DNA from: Suillus spraguei
Taxonomy: Eukaryota > Basidiomycota > Agaricomycetes > Boletales > Suillaceae
DNA: 64,000 bases
Direction: 5' to 3'
NCBI GenBank assembly: GCA_016800925.1
Contig: JABCPU010000053.1
Span: 62,001 to 126,000 of the forward strand
This document shows positions 1 through 10,985 of this stretch, piece after piece. The notes below the pieces were generated by a model. The model was given only the letters and a program-made list of their open reading frames with translations. It made no database searches and was not told where the DNA came from. Position 1 is the stretch's first letter. The number at the start of each line of letters is the position of its first letter. Made by a program: the position numbers and the translations under genes.

Positions 1-254
1 CCTTCTTAAGATGGGCTTACCATCGAACCACGATTACTCCCAGTATGTACCACAATGGAAGTATGCAAGACCACTAGCTGTCGAATGAAGATGGTCATGC
101 AGATTGGAAACAATATGATATGATCGAATTGTAAACTTCCTGACATTACATGATGTATCCCCCTTGCTCGATCAACGAACATTTCCACAAACTAATCGAC
201 AATGTATGACCTAAAGATGTTAGATGGTGTGCGGTGCCTCCTTCCCACTCTCTC

Positions 255-1441
255 CTAACCACCATTAGCATTACCTTGCCATAAGCCGTATGCCTTCCCG
301 GGCGTTGTTTGCCAGAGCCGAATTGTACCTGTGACATCATACCTGTCAATATCATGTGGGCCATTTTGTTGGAAGTCTTACCATCCTCTGAAAGTAATCG
401 CATTATCAGATAAGAATGTCCGCAGCTAGGAGGAGAAAACGCACCGCTGCCGCTTGCATATACTTCACCGTCAGGGCTAAATTCGACGCAGTGGACAGGT
501 CCGTGATGCCCCTTCAAGATCTCCCTCTCCTCCCCATCCATTCCATGGACCCTGACCCACTCGTCACCAAGATTGCCGGTGACAAAGCGGTCTTGAAGGA
601 TGGGATGAACGGATGCGGATGATGGCGAGTACGCTAGATTGAGACTATGTGTTGGAGTACCACTAGGTAAAGCAGGTATAAATGCGACAGTTTTTCCCGA
701 TGTTACAACCAGACGCTTTGTTTGCGGCGATAGTTCCATGGAAGTTATGGGATTAGGGAATGTCATAGTTGTCGTAAGTTTTCGTGTTCGCAGGTCCCAC
801 CATCTGTACAACATTATCGTCAGTGGCGTTCTGCTATGACTAGTTGTTACAACAAACTTGATGATACCATCTTCACCGGCTGATACACCGGTGTGTTCTC
901 CAACCCAGACTACGCTCTTCACAGTTCCATCATGCGATGGTAGGCCAACATCGCCAAGAAAGTCTGCGTCCGCATCTGGCCGTGCAAGGTCAAATATTCT
1001 GACCTTTTTCTCTTGACCACCAGTAAGTAGGTGAGAACACGTCGGAGAGATCGCCACGGTTCGAACAATATGATTGTGAGGGAATGAATGTAACACGTCT
1101 CCCGAATATGTATCCCAGATTTTTCTTAATTTTAATTATGATTAGGAAAGGAAGGAAACAAGGTGGCAATTAGGGCGGCGGACTCACGCAGTGAAGTCAG
1201 CGCTTCCTGATGCCGCTCGCGAAGCATCCGGAGAGAGCTTTGTGCTCCATACTGCACCTTTGTGACCCAAAAATGTGCCTATCCAGTCTCCTGTCCATTC
1301 TCTAAGCATCGGATTGCCATCTTTGCAGCTGGACACAAGAAGATAGGTGCCATCGTCTTGCAGTGGAGAAAAAGAAAGGTGAGTTACTGGACGAGTATGT
1401 CCGGGTGCCACGAGAGGCACAGGCTTTGGGTGAATAGACAT
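255..1441 (-). CDS. STRAP/UNRIP-type WD40 repeat protein
   Basis: This is a WD40 beta-propeller protein closest to STRAP (UNRIP), the SMN-complex and kinase-receptor-associated protein. The first exon (start 1441) carries an [10 protein letters not shown] repeat and the GHKGAVWS repeat. An intron at about 1187-1125 joins ADFTA to [10 protein letters not shown]. Later repeats include [32 protein letters not shown] and the final [20 protein letters not shown]. That last block appears only after removing two more short introns, including one inside EDG|TIRLW, which moves the stop to 255-257. The length of roughly 330 residues and the order of repeats fit the family. The family normally acts in snRNP assembly and mRNA handling; a role in this organism is inferred only from homology. 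Confidence 0.92.
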
Positions 1442-1724
1442 AAATCGATATCGTTACTGACAAGTTCGTGATATCTGTTCGTGATACAGGCGCGCTGCGC
1501 TCTGGTCTTGAAAGCGACGCGAGTACAAGTGAATAACGCTAAAACAGTACTTTACACGTGACTATTCACGGCAGAGGTATTACTACTAGTTGAACTAGGG
1601 CTTTCGGATTGAATTGATCAGGTTAGCGCACATTTTCATTGCATTCGATCATTATTTAATACAAATATCGGTCAGGGCGTACACTGTGTATGTGGCCCTA
1701 GTCTGTCAATGACAACGCGGCCAT

Positions 1725-2235
1725 TCACTTGTCAAGCAAGACCCTGAGAGGAACGTTATCCTGGTGAATAACATAGCAACGTACCTGTTTAATAGGGATG
1801 ACATGTGGCACTTCCGGGAATAGGCTCCACGAGCATGAAGGTGTGTGAATGGTTGCTCTCATGCTGTTCCAACTTCTATACCTTGCAGGTACTTTCTGTT
1901 CTTCAAAGTATAGACCTTGGACCAAGTTCTGGACCGGGCTTCCGTTGTCGCCGCTGGTAATTTTATTCGACTGAAAGACACGATTCGTACTAGTATCGTG
2001 ACCGCGGAATAAAAATTGATGATCCGCTCCAGGAGGCACTCGCGTTCTGTTATTTACAGGCAATGTCAGTGGGCCCCTGGATCACGCTATATTCGCCATC
2101 GCCATAATTTATGATTAAAATACAATAGTAATCCCTAACTCTAAAGCATATTTCTTCGTGGAGGCAGAGCAGCATTGTATGCTCAGGAAGAGTCGTAGAC
2201 GGTAGACGTCGTATCTGCAAGCTGTTTGGAATCAT
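1725..2235 (-). CDS. Possible small hypothetical gene (two overlapping open frames)
   Basis: Two minus-strand frames lie head to tail. The upstream one (2235-2050) starts MIPNSLQIRRLP and contains HEEICFRVRDYYCILIINYG. The downstream one (2063-1725) contains LVQGLYFEEQKVPARYRSWN and ends VPLRVLLDK. Both read like real protein, and a GTAAAT donor sits where they meet, but no splice that I tried keeps the frame, and the downstream frame has no ATG. It may be a real two-exon gene with an unrecognised junction, or a decayed gene. I do not recognise a family. Confidence 0.33.
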
Positions 2236-2584
2236 ACATTCATAATAGATGTCATATGTATCATGCCTGCTACATGTGCCGAATTGTGCAAATCTGCAAC
2301 TCTATCGTCAATTCCACCATCAATGGCGTGCTCAGTCGGCATCGACTCCCAGTGGTATACTTGACAGATTAATTTGAACTGCCACTGATCTATAAAGCCA
2401 GGCTGTCATTAAATTATCCCGTTTTGCTCACACACAGCGGCAGCTTCTCGAAAGCAAACTGTACACTAGTGCGAACGTGACTACCGTCTTAAACAAGGCC
2501 GTCGAACCTGTGTTGAGCGCCGAATACCCAGAGCACTACGCATAAATATTCGAGCTTGATCCTCGCTTTCCTAATAGTTCGACC

Positions 2585-5301
2585 ATGCTTTCGACAGCAA
2601 AACGCATTGGCAATAGAATTATCGGAAATCCTGAGCAGACAGTGACCACGATCTCCACCGGGACCTATTTGAAAGGCTTTGCCAAAGATCCAAGGCATGC
2701 GGTACGAAATCCATATACTTTTCTTTGGTGCTCAATTCGGATTGTGTTGTTCCAGGCGGTGAATTACTTGACCAGTCTTTTCCCAATCCTTGGATGGATT
2801 TCGCGATACAGTGAGGCACTTCATTATTCCCTCTGACAAGCTCTGGCTAATTGTACACGTTTTCAGATTGGGGATGGCTTACTGGCGACCTTGTTGCTGG
2901 CCTTACTGTAGGAATGGTCCTAGTACCCCAGGGAATGTCGTATGCAACAGTAATATTCTGTCTTAAATCCCGTTCTCGTTTGCTGACGAGCCTTCGTAGC
3001 TTGCGACGCTTCCTGCACAGTACGGTCTGTATTCATCTTTCGTTGGCGTTCTTGTATATTGCGTACGTGCACGCCACTTTTGATAACTGCAGCGCTAAAT
3101 TTGCTTATAGTTCTTTGCGACTTCGAAAGACGTCTCTATCGGACCAGTGGCAGTTATGTCGCAAACCATGGCTCAAATCATCATTGCTGTAGATTCACAG
3201 CACCCTGATAAGTGGAGTTCCCCACTGATAGCCACCACAGTGGCCTTTGTTTGTGGATTTATTGTACTCGGGATTGGCCTTTTGCGCATCGGCTGGCTTG
3301 TCGAGCTCATACCCCAACCGGCAGTCGTCGGGTTTATGACTGGATCTGCGATAAATATAGTTGCAGGTCAGGTTCCTAGCCTTATGGGTATCACCGGTTT
3401 CAAGTAAGCAGCGTGATTTGGAGCGAAACGTATTTTATGACATACTTCATAGTACTCGAGGTGCCACGTACCTAGTTATCATCGATACCCTCAAGGGGCT
3501 TCCCCATACGCGTCTAGACGCCGCGTGGGGTCTCGTAGGCCTTTTTTCGCTCTACGCAATTAGCATCATTTGTAATCGATTATCCAAGCGGTACCCCAGA
3601 CGAGGTAAGTTGTAATCTGCAGTCCTCCTTTGACAAGACTCTTATGATATCTTATCCAGCCCGACTTTTCTTTTTCATTTCAGTCACAAGAAATGCTTTT
3701 GTGGTGATAGTGTTGACCATAGCATCTTGGCTGTACTGTCGACACCGTAAAACCGCCGCCGGTAAATATCCTATCACAATATTGAAAACTGTTCCCGCAG
3801 GGTTCCAAGACGTGGGCCCACCTGCTATTGACCGTGAGCTCGTTAAGGCCCTCGCGCCACAAATACCTGTCGCCACCATCATTCTCCTGCTTGAGCACAT
3901 TGCCATTGCCAAATGTAAGCCACTGATGATCTGACCATCATGTCCTTTTGACACACTACTTGCAGCATTTGGGCGGGTCAACGGATATAAAATTGATCCC
4001 AACCAGGAACTTATCGCCATAGGCGTTACGAATACGCTCGGCACTTTATTCCATGCGTACCCCGCTACAGGATCGTTCTCCCGTTCTGCCTTGAAGTCGC
4101 AATCGGGCGTGCGGACTCCTTTGGCTGGTATTTTCACTGCGTTAGTTGTTATTGTTGCTCTCTATGGCCTCACCCCAGCCTTTTACTGGATCCCTAACGC
4201 TGGGCTTTCAGCAGTCATTATCCACGCGGTCGCTGGTCTTGTCGCGTCACTTCCCCAAGCATACTCTTACTGGCGCATTTCCCCCCTCGAGTTTATCATT
4301 TGGTTGGCTGCAGTCCTAGTCACCGTCTTTTCGACTATTGAAAACGGCATCTATACCTCCATCGCGGCATCGTTCGCCTTACTTTTGGTTCGTATGGCAC
4401 ACCCCAGAGGATATTTCATGGGAAAGGTTACCCTTTCACGTAACTCAACGGAGTCGCGAGAAGTCTTCATTCCGTTGCGCAAGGACGGCGTAACGGACCA
4501 ATATATCAAAGTTGACCCTCCTACTCCGGGTGTGATTATTTATCGCTTCGAAGAAAGCTACCTGTACCCAACTGCTCTATTGCCAACTCTGCCATTGTCG
4601 ATTACGTGAGGGAGAATATGAGACGTGGGATTGACTTCAGCACAGTACGATTGGCTGATCGCCCCTGGAACGATCCCGGACCAACCCGCGGCAACTCCCA
4701 GACTATGGAGGCAGCCAATAATGAAAAACCTGTTCTTCATGCCATTGTGCTGGACTTCTCTGGAGTGTAAGACATCTGACCTCAATTTCTTATGAACCAA
4801 TCACTCATTTCTTATTCCTAGATCTCATATTGACACCACGGCTACCCAAACTCTCATAGACACACGGAGTGAAGTTGAGAGATGGGCAAACCGTCCTGTA
4901 GAGGTCGGTCACAGTGCTTATCCCATACACTGCCTAGCTAACGCAATGCAACACTACAGTTCCATTTTGCTACCATCCTGTCACCCTGGATTCGGCGCTC
5001 TCTCGTAGCCGCAGGTTTTGGTGTCGGTACCCCAGCAGTTGAGCTCTCTAGTGAAACCGCACATGTTGTGCCCTACCCTGGCGATCGCCGCGGGGAATAC
5101 TGGGGTGATGTAACCAGTTCAGGCATCGAAGATATCGAAGCCCGCAGCGAGTCTTTTCCTCCTACTTTGGGAACAGTGCCTATCGTCCCCATTGACACCC
5201 CCTTCTTCCATTTTGATCTCACTAGTGCTGTCTGCGCTGCGGAGGCTGGTGTAGAGAAACATGGCGAGAGAGCTGACACTCCACCGGTGAAATATAAGTG
5301 A
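2585..5301 (+). CDS. Sulfate permease, SulP/SLC26 family with STAS domain
   Basis: This is a plasma-membrane sulfate transporter of the SulP family (yeast Sul1/Sul2 type), which brings in sulfate for the assimilation pathway. Spliced exons give the family signature: VPQGMSYATLATLPAQYGLY, then FFATSKDVSIGPVAVMSQTM, then LIPQPAVVGFMTGSAINI. About a dozen hydrophobic segments follow, with the conserved TGSFSRSALKSQSGVRTPLA block near 4070-4130. The C-terminus is a cytoplasmic STAS domain, with LDFSGVSHIDTTATQTLIDT spliced across about 4770-4821. At least eight short introns are visible, for example PRHA|AVNYL and RY|NWGWL at the N-terminal side. The start is the first ATG in frame, and the upstream stretch shows no alternative. 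Length (around 750 residues) is usual for fungal members. Confidence 0.95.
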
Positions 5302-5568
5302 TTGGTCGGTCCAAGATTGGACAACTGCAGGAAAGGACATTACCTACTTACAGTATGTACAGTCACACGGAATCTTACAGATATTATATCATGCCGATGA
5401 CGGTTCATGACCTTTATTCCAGAGGAAGTGACCTGCATTCCGAGTTGGAGACACGTGCATGCATGTCTATTCCTACTAGTGCCACGGACACCACAATTAC
5501 ATATCCTTACATAAAGTGCTGCGTGTGATCGCTACTTCAAAGGCATAGCATACAATACAATTTTCTGG

Positions 5569-6746
5569 ATGCTCTGCTTAAGGCTACCGACTGCCTGGCC
5601 GCGCACATTATATACACGATCGTTTTCCAGGAGCTCAACAGCGTTCTCAGGTCATAATAAAGTAAAATCTAGCCTTAACTCTTGTAACCTTCAAAATCTC
5701 ATACTCAACGCGTTTAGTGGTCTAAAATAAAGCAGCGAAAAGGTGCAGAAGACGCGAAGAAATCTATCTTGTACGGTAAAGCCGCCCAAGTAAGCCTCCT
5801 CCTTTGCATGTCTTCCCAATGAACGCGATACACGCGTTTGCTAACAGGACATTCTTGCCGCTGCCAGGAGTATGTATCTTCCAAACGTGCACATCCTCTC
5901 CAGTCCTTATACCCCGCACTCAGATGGCGGGTCACCGATCCTCGAAGAAAACCTATGCTAGCCACTGCCGTCCGACGCGCAAAAGACGCGGGTGTGCCGA
6001 AAGAGAACATTGAGAATGCTTTGCTCAAGGCACGTACACGAGTTCACCGTCCGCTGTCCCGCCTCACGAGTCCTGCAGGCATCCAAAAGCAAGAGTGACC
6101 AAGGTCAAGCTGTCTCTTATGAAGCCATGATGCACGGCTCCGTGGGCATTATCATGTAAGTCCCCACCAGAACTCTTCGATGATGTGGTAGGCGAACCAG
6201 CGGAAAGAGAATGTAGGACCAATAATATCAACCGCACCGTCCATAATGTGAGAGAAATACTCAACCGTCATGGGTTCGTCCAGCCTCTTTTTTTGTTTGT
6301 TATCTCTTTTTAATCTCATTGCAGTGCTCGGCAGGCTCCAGTCAAGTTCATGTTTCGTCAGCGAGGATATCTCAAAATTGCTCTCGATCCAAACGATATA
6401 GAAGACCTGTTCAATGCAGCAGAGTCGACTCAGTGTGCCTTTGATTTCGATGAATGGGAAGACGACTCCAGTGGTAGTCGCGGTATAGAGGTACGTCCTC
6501 AAATTTGTTTTTAAGAACTGTACCCACTAGTACTAGCTGGCATGTTCTCCCGACGAGTTGTTCAAGTTAGAAGAGGGACTTCGTCAGTACATCCAGCAAA
6601 ATACCAATGCTGAAATACTCGTCAGAGAGGTTAGATGGGCCCCATTGGAAGAGCAAGGATGCACCGACGAGGAAACAGACAGTGTCTCAAATCTCGTCGA
6701 AGCTTTAGAAGAGGACGATGATGTCACCTGTGTTCGACTTCTCTAG
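5569..6746 (+). CDS. Mitochondrial YebC/TACO1-family translational activator
   Basis: This is a DUF28 (YebC/PmpR/TACO1) protein, in fungi and animals a mitochondrial factor that helps translate cytochrome oxidase subunit mRNA. Exon 1 (5569-5661) encodes an arginine-rich presequence (MLCLRLPTAWPRTLYTRSFS) ending SGHNK. It splices at GTAAAA...TTTAG to WSKIKQRKGAEDAKK at 5718, which rebuilds the family's N-terminal hallmark. PMLATAVRRAKDAGVPKENI and YEAMMHGSVGIIM follow, and the gene ends after EALEEDDDVTCVRLL. One oddity lies near 5895-5940: splicing the expected HGGSP block leaves it one base out of frame with DPRRKPML, while reading through the 37-base would-be intron stays open. The intron before ASKSKSDQG appears to use a GC donor. 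A relic of this gene's 3' half lies at 14481-14750. Confidence 0.9.
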
Positions 6747-9530
6747 AATACAGTTCTCTGCTCGGAAACACTTGATTTATAATACATATTCATATGACAC
6801 AGAATTAAGATAAAGTTCTATGACTCCTGGAGATAGCACAAACCAAACTAGCAAGAGCGTTTGCCACTTAGCACATCGGGATGGAGGCACACCCATGCAT
6901 GACCATTACTTCCTCCGCATTGCACAACACCAGCATCCACTGCTTGATTAAAATATTCTGTCAGACTGGACGCCCCAGCTTTAGAATAAATCTCGGGTCC
7001 AATTACTAAGCCCACTGTCGAAGGAAAGGGCTTCGCCAGCCCATTCTTGTGAATTTTGGACAGGGAGGCGATGAGTGGCTGGAAGCAAGGTGGAATTGGC
7101 ACAACTGGTGGGGGGCTAGGGCTCAGTGGCGATGTGGGGCACGACGACGGCGTGGGAGCTGTAGATGAAGTTTTAGCACCAGAAATATCATTCTGTGGTG
7201 TAGGGGGGTTGTTATTATAGTCAATTGAAGGGGTCGACGACTTTGGTGCTTCAAGCTCCTGCCTGAATCTTGTATGCAGTGTTATCCATGAGTTGCTTCG
7301 AGTCGTCCCCCCACCAAACTCAACAACAGAGGCTTCTTTCGCTAGCGAAGCATAATCCGCAAATTTTGTCGCGCCTGCACGTTTGTATACATCCTTGTCA
7401 ACCCGAATTAAGTCATTGGCAATGTCAGACCTTGAGGGATTCAAAATTCCTTTCGACCTCGCCAGCAGAAGCTGATTGATCAGTGGAAGGAATTTTGGGG
7501 GTGTAAGACGTCGAATCTTATCCTCAACGGACTCGAAGCCGATAGGAGGCGATTGACACCTTGAGGATTCGTCTTTGTTATCAGTGATAACAGACGTTGC
7601 TTGTGGTGATCCGATCTTATCGCTAGCCACGATAACGTTGGAATCGGAGATGATCGAAGACGAAGATGGCGCTAATGAAGATAGTGTCGATGGCGTGGAT
7701 GGCATCGATGAAGAAGATACCAACGATGACGTCGGAGATATGGGGATTACAGAAGGTTCAGGGGTGGGGGGAGAATCGTTGATAAGAGCAGAGTTCACAA
7801 TATAAGTATCCCCTGTAGTGTGGTACGACTCGGCAGAGCTCGCAACTTGTGCGTGCGAGGGATTGCTGACCTTAGTTGCGAATGGCAAGACATCTGCAAG
7901 TTCGTGGGGATTGCTGTTTGAAATTGGGTCATCGTCTCTGCCGCTATATCCAAGGGCATCCTTAACTGCCGCTTTGTCCGACTTAACGACACAATTATCC
8001 AACATGGCTGAGGTGGGATCAACGTTCGTTGACCGTGACAAGGGCACCGCAGCAGGCACAGAGTTCTTGGATGTATTGCTGTACGAGACAGAGGTGCCTC
8101 CTGAGATGATACGGGTCTGGGACGAAGAGCCAGAAGCACTCCGCGGATCCAAATTATACGAGAAGATAGAGGATGGGGATAGTGGAGCGTTTCTCAAACC
8201 CATGCTAAGTGTTGAGTCAGGCTCTGCAACGTTCTGACTGCATTCCAGTCCCGAGTTCGAGCTGGGGGCTGTGACAAAGGGATCGTGACTTGCATCCTGG
8301 ATTTCGTCAGTTATGCTGACGAAATCATCTGTGAAACATTCATCTGAAAGTGCATCGTTCGCTTTGAAAGAGTGACCTAAGCTTCGGTCGACGTCTGAGA
8401 CAGTCTGCGTCGACTTTGTCACGAATCTAGCTCGCGATGCTGCAGACCCGAATCTAGAAAGTACAGGTGTCACAGGAATTTTGCTAGCAGGCTTCTTCGG
8501 CGTGCACGAAGATTCAGGCTGGGTACCATGACCTGAGTTCCTTTCCGTCACTGATGACTGCTGTTGCTCTGCTGCAACGTCACGCTGTATATGGGCAGGG
8601 GGTGTGGGAAGAGAAGAGGAAATGAGGGTGACAATAGGATCTTCATTCAAATCTTGAACTTCCCGCAACAGCCGCTCAACGATATCCTCATCAAGGTTGC
8701 GATAAGGTTGCCGTACCGGTGATGTACCGGCTTCTGTGCGTTTTCCAAGAATGGCAAAATTCCAGTCCACCACGACAGAAGCCTGAGACTCCAAGCTCTG
8801 TGGAATGTTTGGCGCCGGAGGTACGATAAGAATGACATTATACTGTCGAAGGCGGAGGGTTGAAATGGCATAGGCATAATCTCGGTCGCCAGCTATCAGG
8901 ATAATGGTGGCAGGGGAGGGATGGTCGTTGGCAAACGCAAGCATATCAACTAGTAGCAAATGAAAGTTCAACATAATGCATGGTACAGACGTTAGTCACG
9001 GAATACACACCGAGGATCATCTTATCCACGACGTCTTTCCTGCCGTTATGGGGACAGTCGGTCATGGACACCCCAGAGGACTGGAGGTCGGAGCGAAACC
9101 CGACAGACTTGGTGGACTGTGAGGATACGTCAAGGTATGCTTTGAATGAGGTGACGTATCCGAAGACATGGGCAATTCGTCGTATGCCATTTACAATGGC
9201 ATGTCCTTGGGAATTCAAGGGGGGGCTACAATTTTCTGACGAAGGATATAGTCCGTGAACTTCAGGCTAATAGAGGCAAGTAGTATGGATAGAGACCCAC
9301 CATAATCCCAGAAAATAGCGACTTTTCTATGGTTTGACATGAAACTCGCATTGGCGAAGGGGGTATAAGTCGTGGACTCAGGTTGGCACAGGTACGTAGT
9401 CCCTCGATTCGAACTCGAGGCTCGAGGAGTCCGAGTGCCGTTAAACCGCTTCTATTTCGGGGCGCTCCCATGGGGCAGTGTTCACTTGGAGGAAGCAAGT
9501 GCAAATTGTTGAACATGGTGTTTTTGTTCT
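6400..9530. repeat. Segmental duplication, unit A
   Basis: This block matches 14481-17430 in the same orientation. Homology covers the last part of TACO1, the whole NYN gene with its introns, and about 150-200 bases beyond the NYN start. The upstream side shows shared words around 'gccgttaa' and 'gtccgaccagt'. Identity looks highest in the NYN exons and falls in the linker and flanks. Confidence 0.85.
6848..9340 (-). CDS. NYN-domain nuclease-like protein, copy 1
   Basis: This protein of about 790 residues has an N-terminal NYN (PIN-like, limkain b1/MARF1-type) RNase fold. Three exons are clear: 9340-9301, 9235-9011 and 8949-6848. Splicing gives VAIFWDYENCSPP, then SDLQSSGVSMTDCPHNGRKD, then ILIAGDRDYAYAISTLRLRQ. 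These supply the acidic residues typical of NYN active sites (D of FWDYEN, D of TDCP, the two D of GDRDY). A long Ser/Thr/Pro-rich linker (about residues 180-560) follows. The end holds two similar 75-residue modules, beginning FLPLINQLLLARSKG and CFQPLIASLSKIHKNG, each closing with a valine/glycine strand (VVEFGGG, VVQCGGS). Their pattern recalls OST-HTH/LOTUS RNA-binding modules, but that is inference. A close paralogue lies at 14760-17158. Confidence 0.86.
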
Positions 9531-10504
9531 TCAAGTAGTATCTATTATAGTACTACATCGCTGACTTGAAATTGAGAGAAAGAGTCCGACCAGTACCCTT
9601 CGTGACGTATCCATGATGAGTTATTTATTCAATACAAGGTGATGTATGCAAACAAGACCCGACGTGTGGTTCTCACACCGAGACTAGCGTCCTTGTGTCT
9701 CCGGCGGACTCGTTTGTGTCCGTATGAAATTTATTGTGAACCAACTGGCATCATCTTAGAAATCGGCTCTCTTGGACTCACTGCCGATAAATGTTTATCA
9801 CAACCGAAAATTCACTCATGATAATTCTTCGGAGGTTCGTCTGGGAAGCATACTGGCCAAATTAAAGTGATTACTACAACAGAGTCGAAATTTGGACAGT
9901 GAGCGAATACCACCGTTAGCATAATTTCAAAATTCCCATGGGCGACTATTCTAATGTGTTATATAGATTTATTCCCTCTACCATAAGGGAGTGGGTTACA
10001 TCGTGTTTCACCACTAGGACCTTATTCAAATTGTCGTCTTCCTTTGTCTGTTTCGTTTGACCTTGAATCGTCGATTATTCGTTCGCTCAGTCATTTGGGC
10101 CCAAGTTCGCGTTTCACCATGGCCTCAGTGATTCATTGCCGTACGCTCACTACCGATGTCAAGTTCGAGGTCGCGTGTAGTCTCAATGTTGTGTTTGAGA
10201 TGAACTAAATTGCTGCGTGGCCACCGTTCTATGAGAGAACGAGACTCCCGTCTCCAATCCTCTGTGGCCTTCAAGGTGGTGACAGTGTCTCATTGTCCTC
10301 GTTTTTTAACATCTGCTGATTTTCTTCCGTGTTTCTAGAAACATCATGTATACTTAAGTGGTAATGTCAATCATTTTGAACCTGCTGCTGCTGATGATGA
10401 ATTAGAATCATGTCCCTCGTCAGAGCAGTCTTATTATCTCGTAGACGTTGAGACTCGAACTTTATTGTCCATGATCTTTTTCGGGCTATGTCAATCAGGG
10501 GCCT
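9341..10504. other. Gene-free stretch with decayed repeat pieces
   Basis: I see no supportable gene. The first 200 bases are the end of the duplicated block. At about 9865-9905 there is a short piece (acaacagagtcgaaatttgg) very like the core of the tandem repeat that starts at about 10.5 kb. The rest has frequent stops in all frames. Confidence 0.6.
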
Positions 10505-10985
10505 CGTAAGTTTTCAACTGGTCAAGTGGAAGAGGCAAAGTAACCTGACCAGTGTGGTTACCACAACGGAATCAAAATATGTTTCTCTTGACTACGCAGG
10601 TTCAAAACCTACCGAGGACGAGGTTTTTCTATCGGAACACTTGATATTCACTCATGGATGGTCTCTTTAGAAGTTTACCGTAACTGGTTTTAGCCAGGTG
10701 GTTGCTACAACAGAATCAAAATCTGGACTGTGCAGGTCTGAAACCTTCCGACGGTTTTTCTATATCGGAAAACTTGATATTCACTCATGGATGGTTTATC
10801 TAGAAGTAAACTGTAACTGGTCTTGGCCAGGTGGTTGCCACAACAGAATCAAAATCTGTTTCTCTTGGCTACGCAGGTTCGAAACCCGCCGACAAAGAGG
10901 TTTTTTCCTATTGGAACACACCTTGATATTTATTCATGGATGGTTGCATTGGAAGTTCACCGTAACTGGTCTTAGCCTGGTTATT
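10505..10985 (+). repeat. Three-unit tandem repeat with tRNA-Ser-like core (SINE-like)
   Basis: Three diverged units of about 133-147 bases follow one another; their cores begin near 10556, 10700 and 10833. Unit 3 is best preserved. It shows a box A-like TTGGCCAGGTGGTT, a perfect five-base anticodon-type stem (ACAGA/TCTGT) around a seven-base loop, a long variable arm, and a box B-like GCAGGTTCGAAACCCGC. A T-run follows (gaggtttttt). This order matches class II tRNAs, most like tRNA-Ser. The acceptor ends do not pair, so a functional tRNA is unlikely. Each unit then carries a non-tRNA tail containing 'gatatt.a.tcatggatgg' and 'cgtaactgg'. A tRNA-derived SINE, or a tandemly amplified Pol III unit, fits best. 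Confidence 0.6.

Noticed and set aside
7575..8237. Plus-strand acidic open frames opposite the NYN gene
   Set aside because: They mirror the Ser/Thr-rich linker of the minus-strand NYN gene (acidic composition is what its complement gives) and have no independent motif.
10819..10907. Functional tRNA-Ser or tRNA-Leu gene
   Set aside because: The anticodon-type stem and box B are good, but the acceptor ends do not pair, box A has a mismatch, the T-stem has a mismatch, and the unit is part of a diverged tandem repeat.
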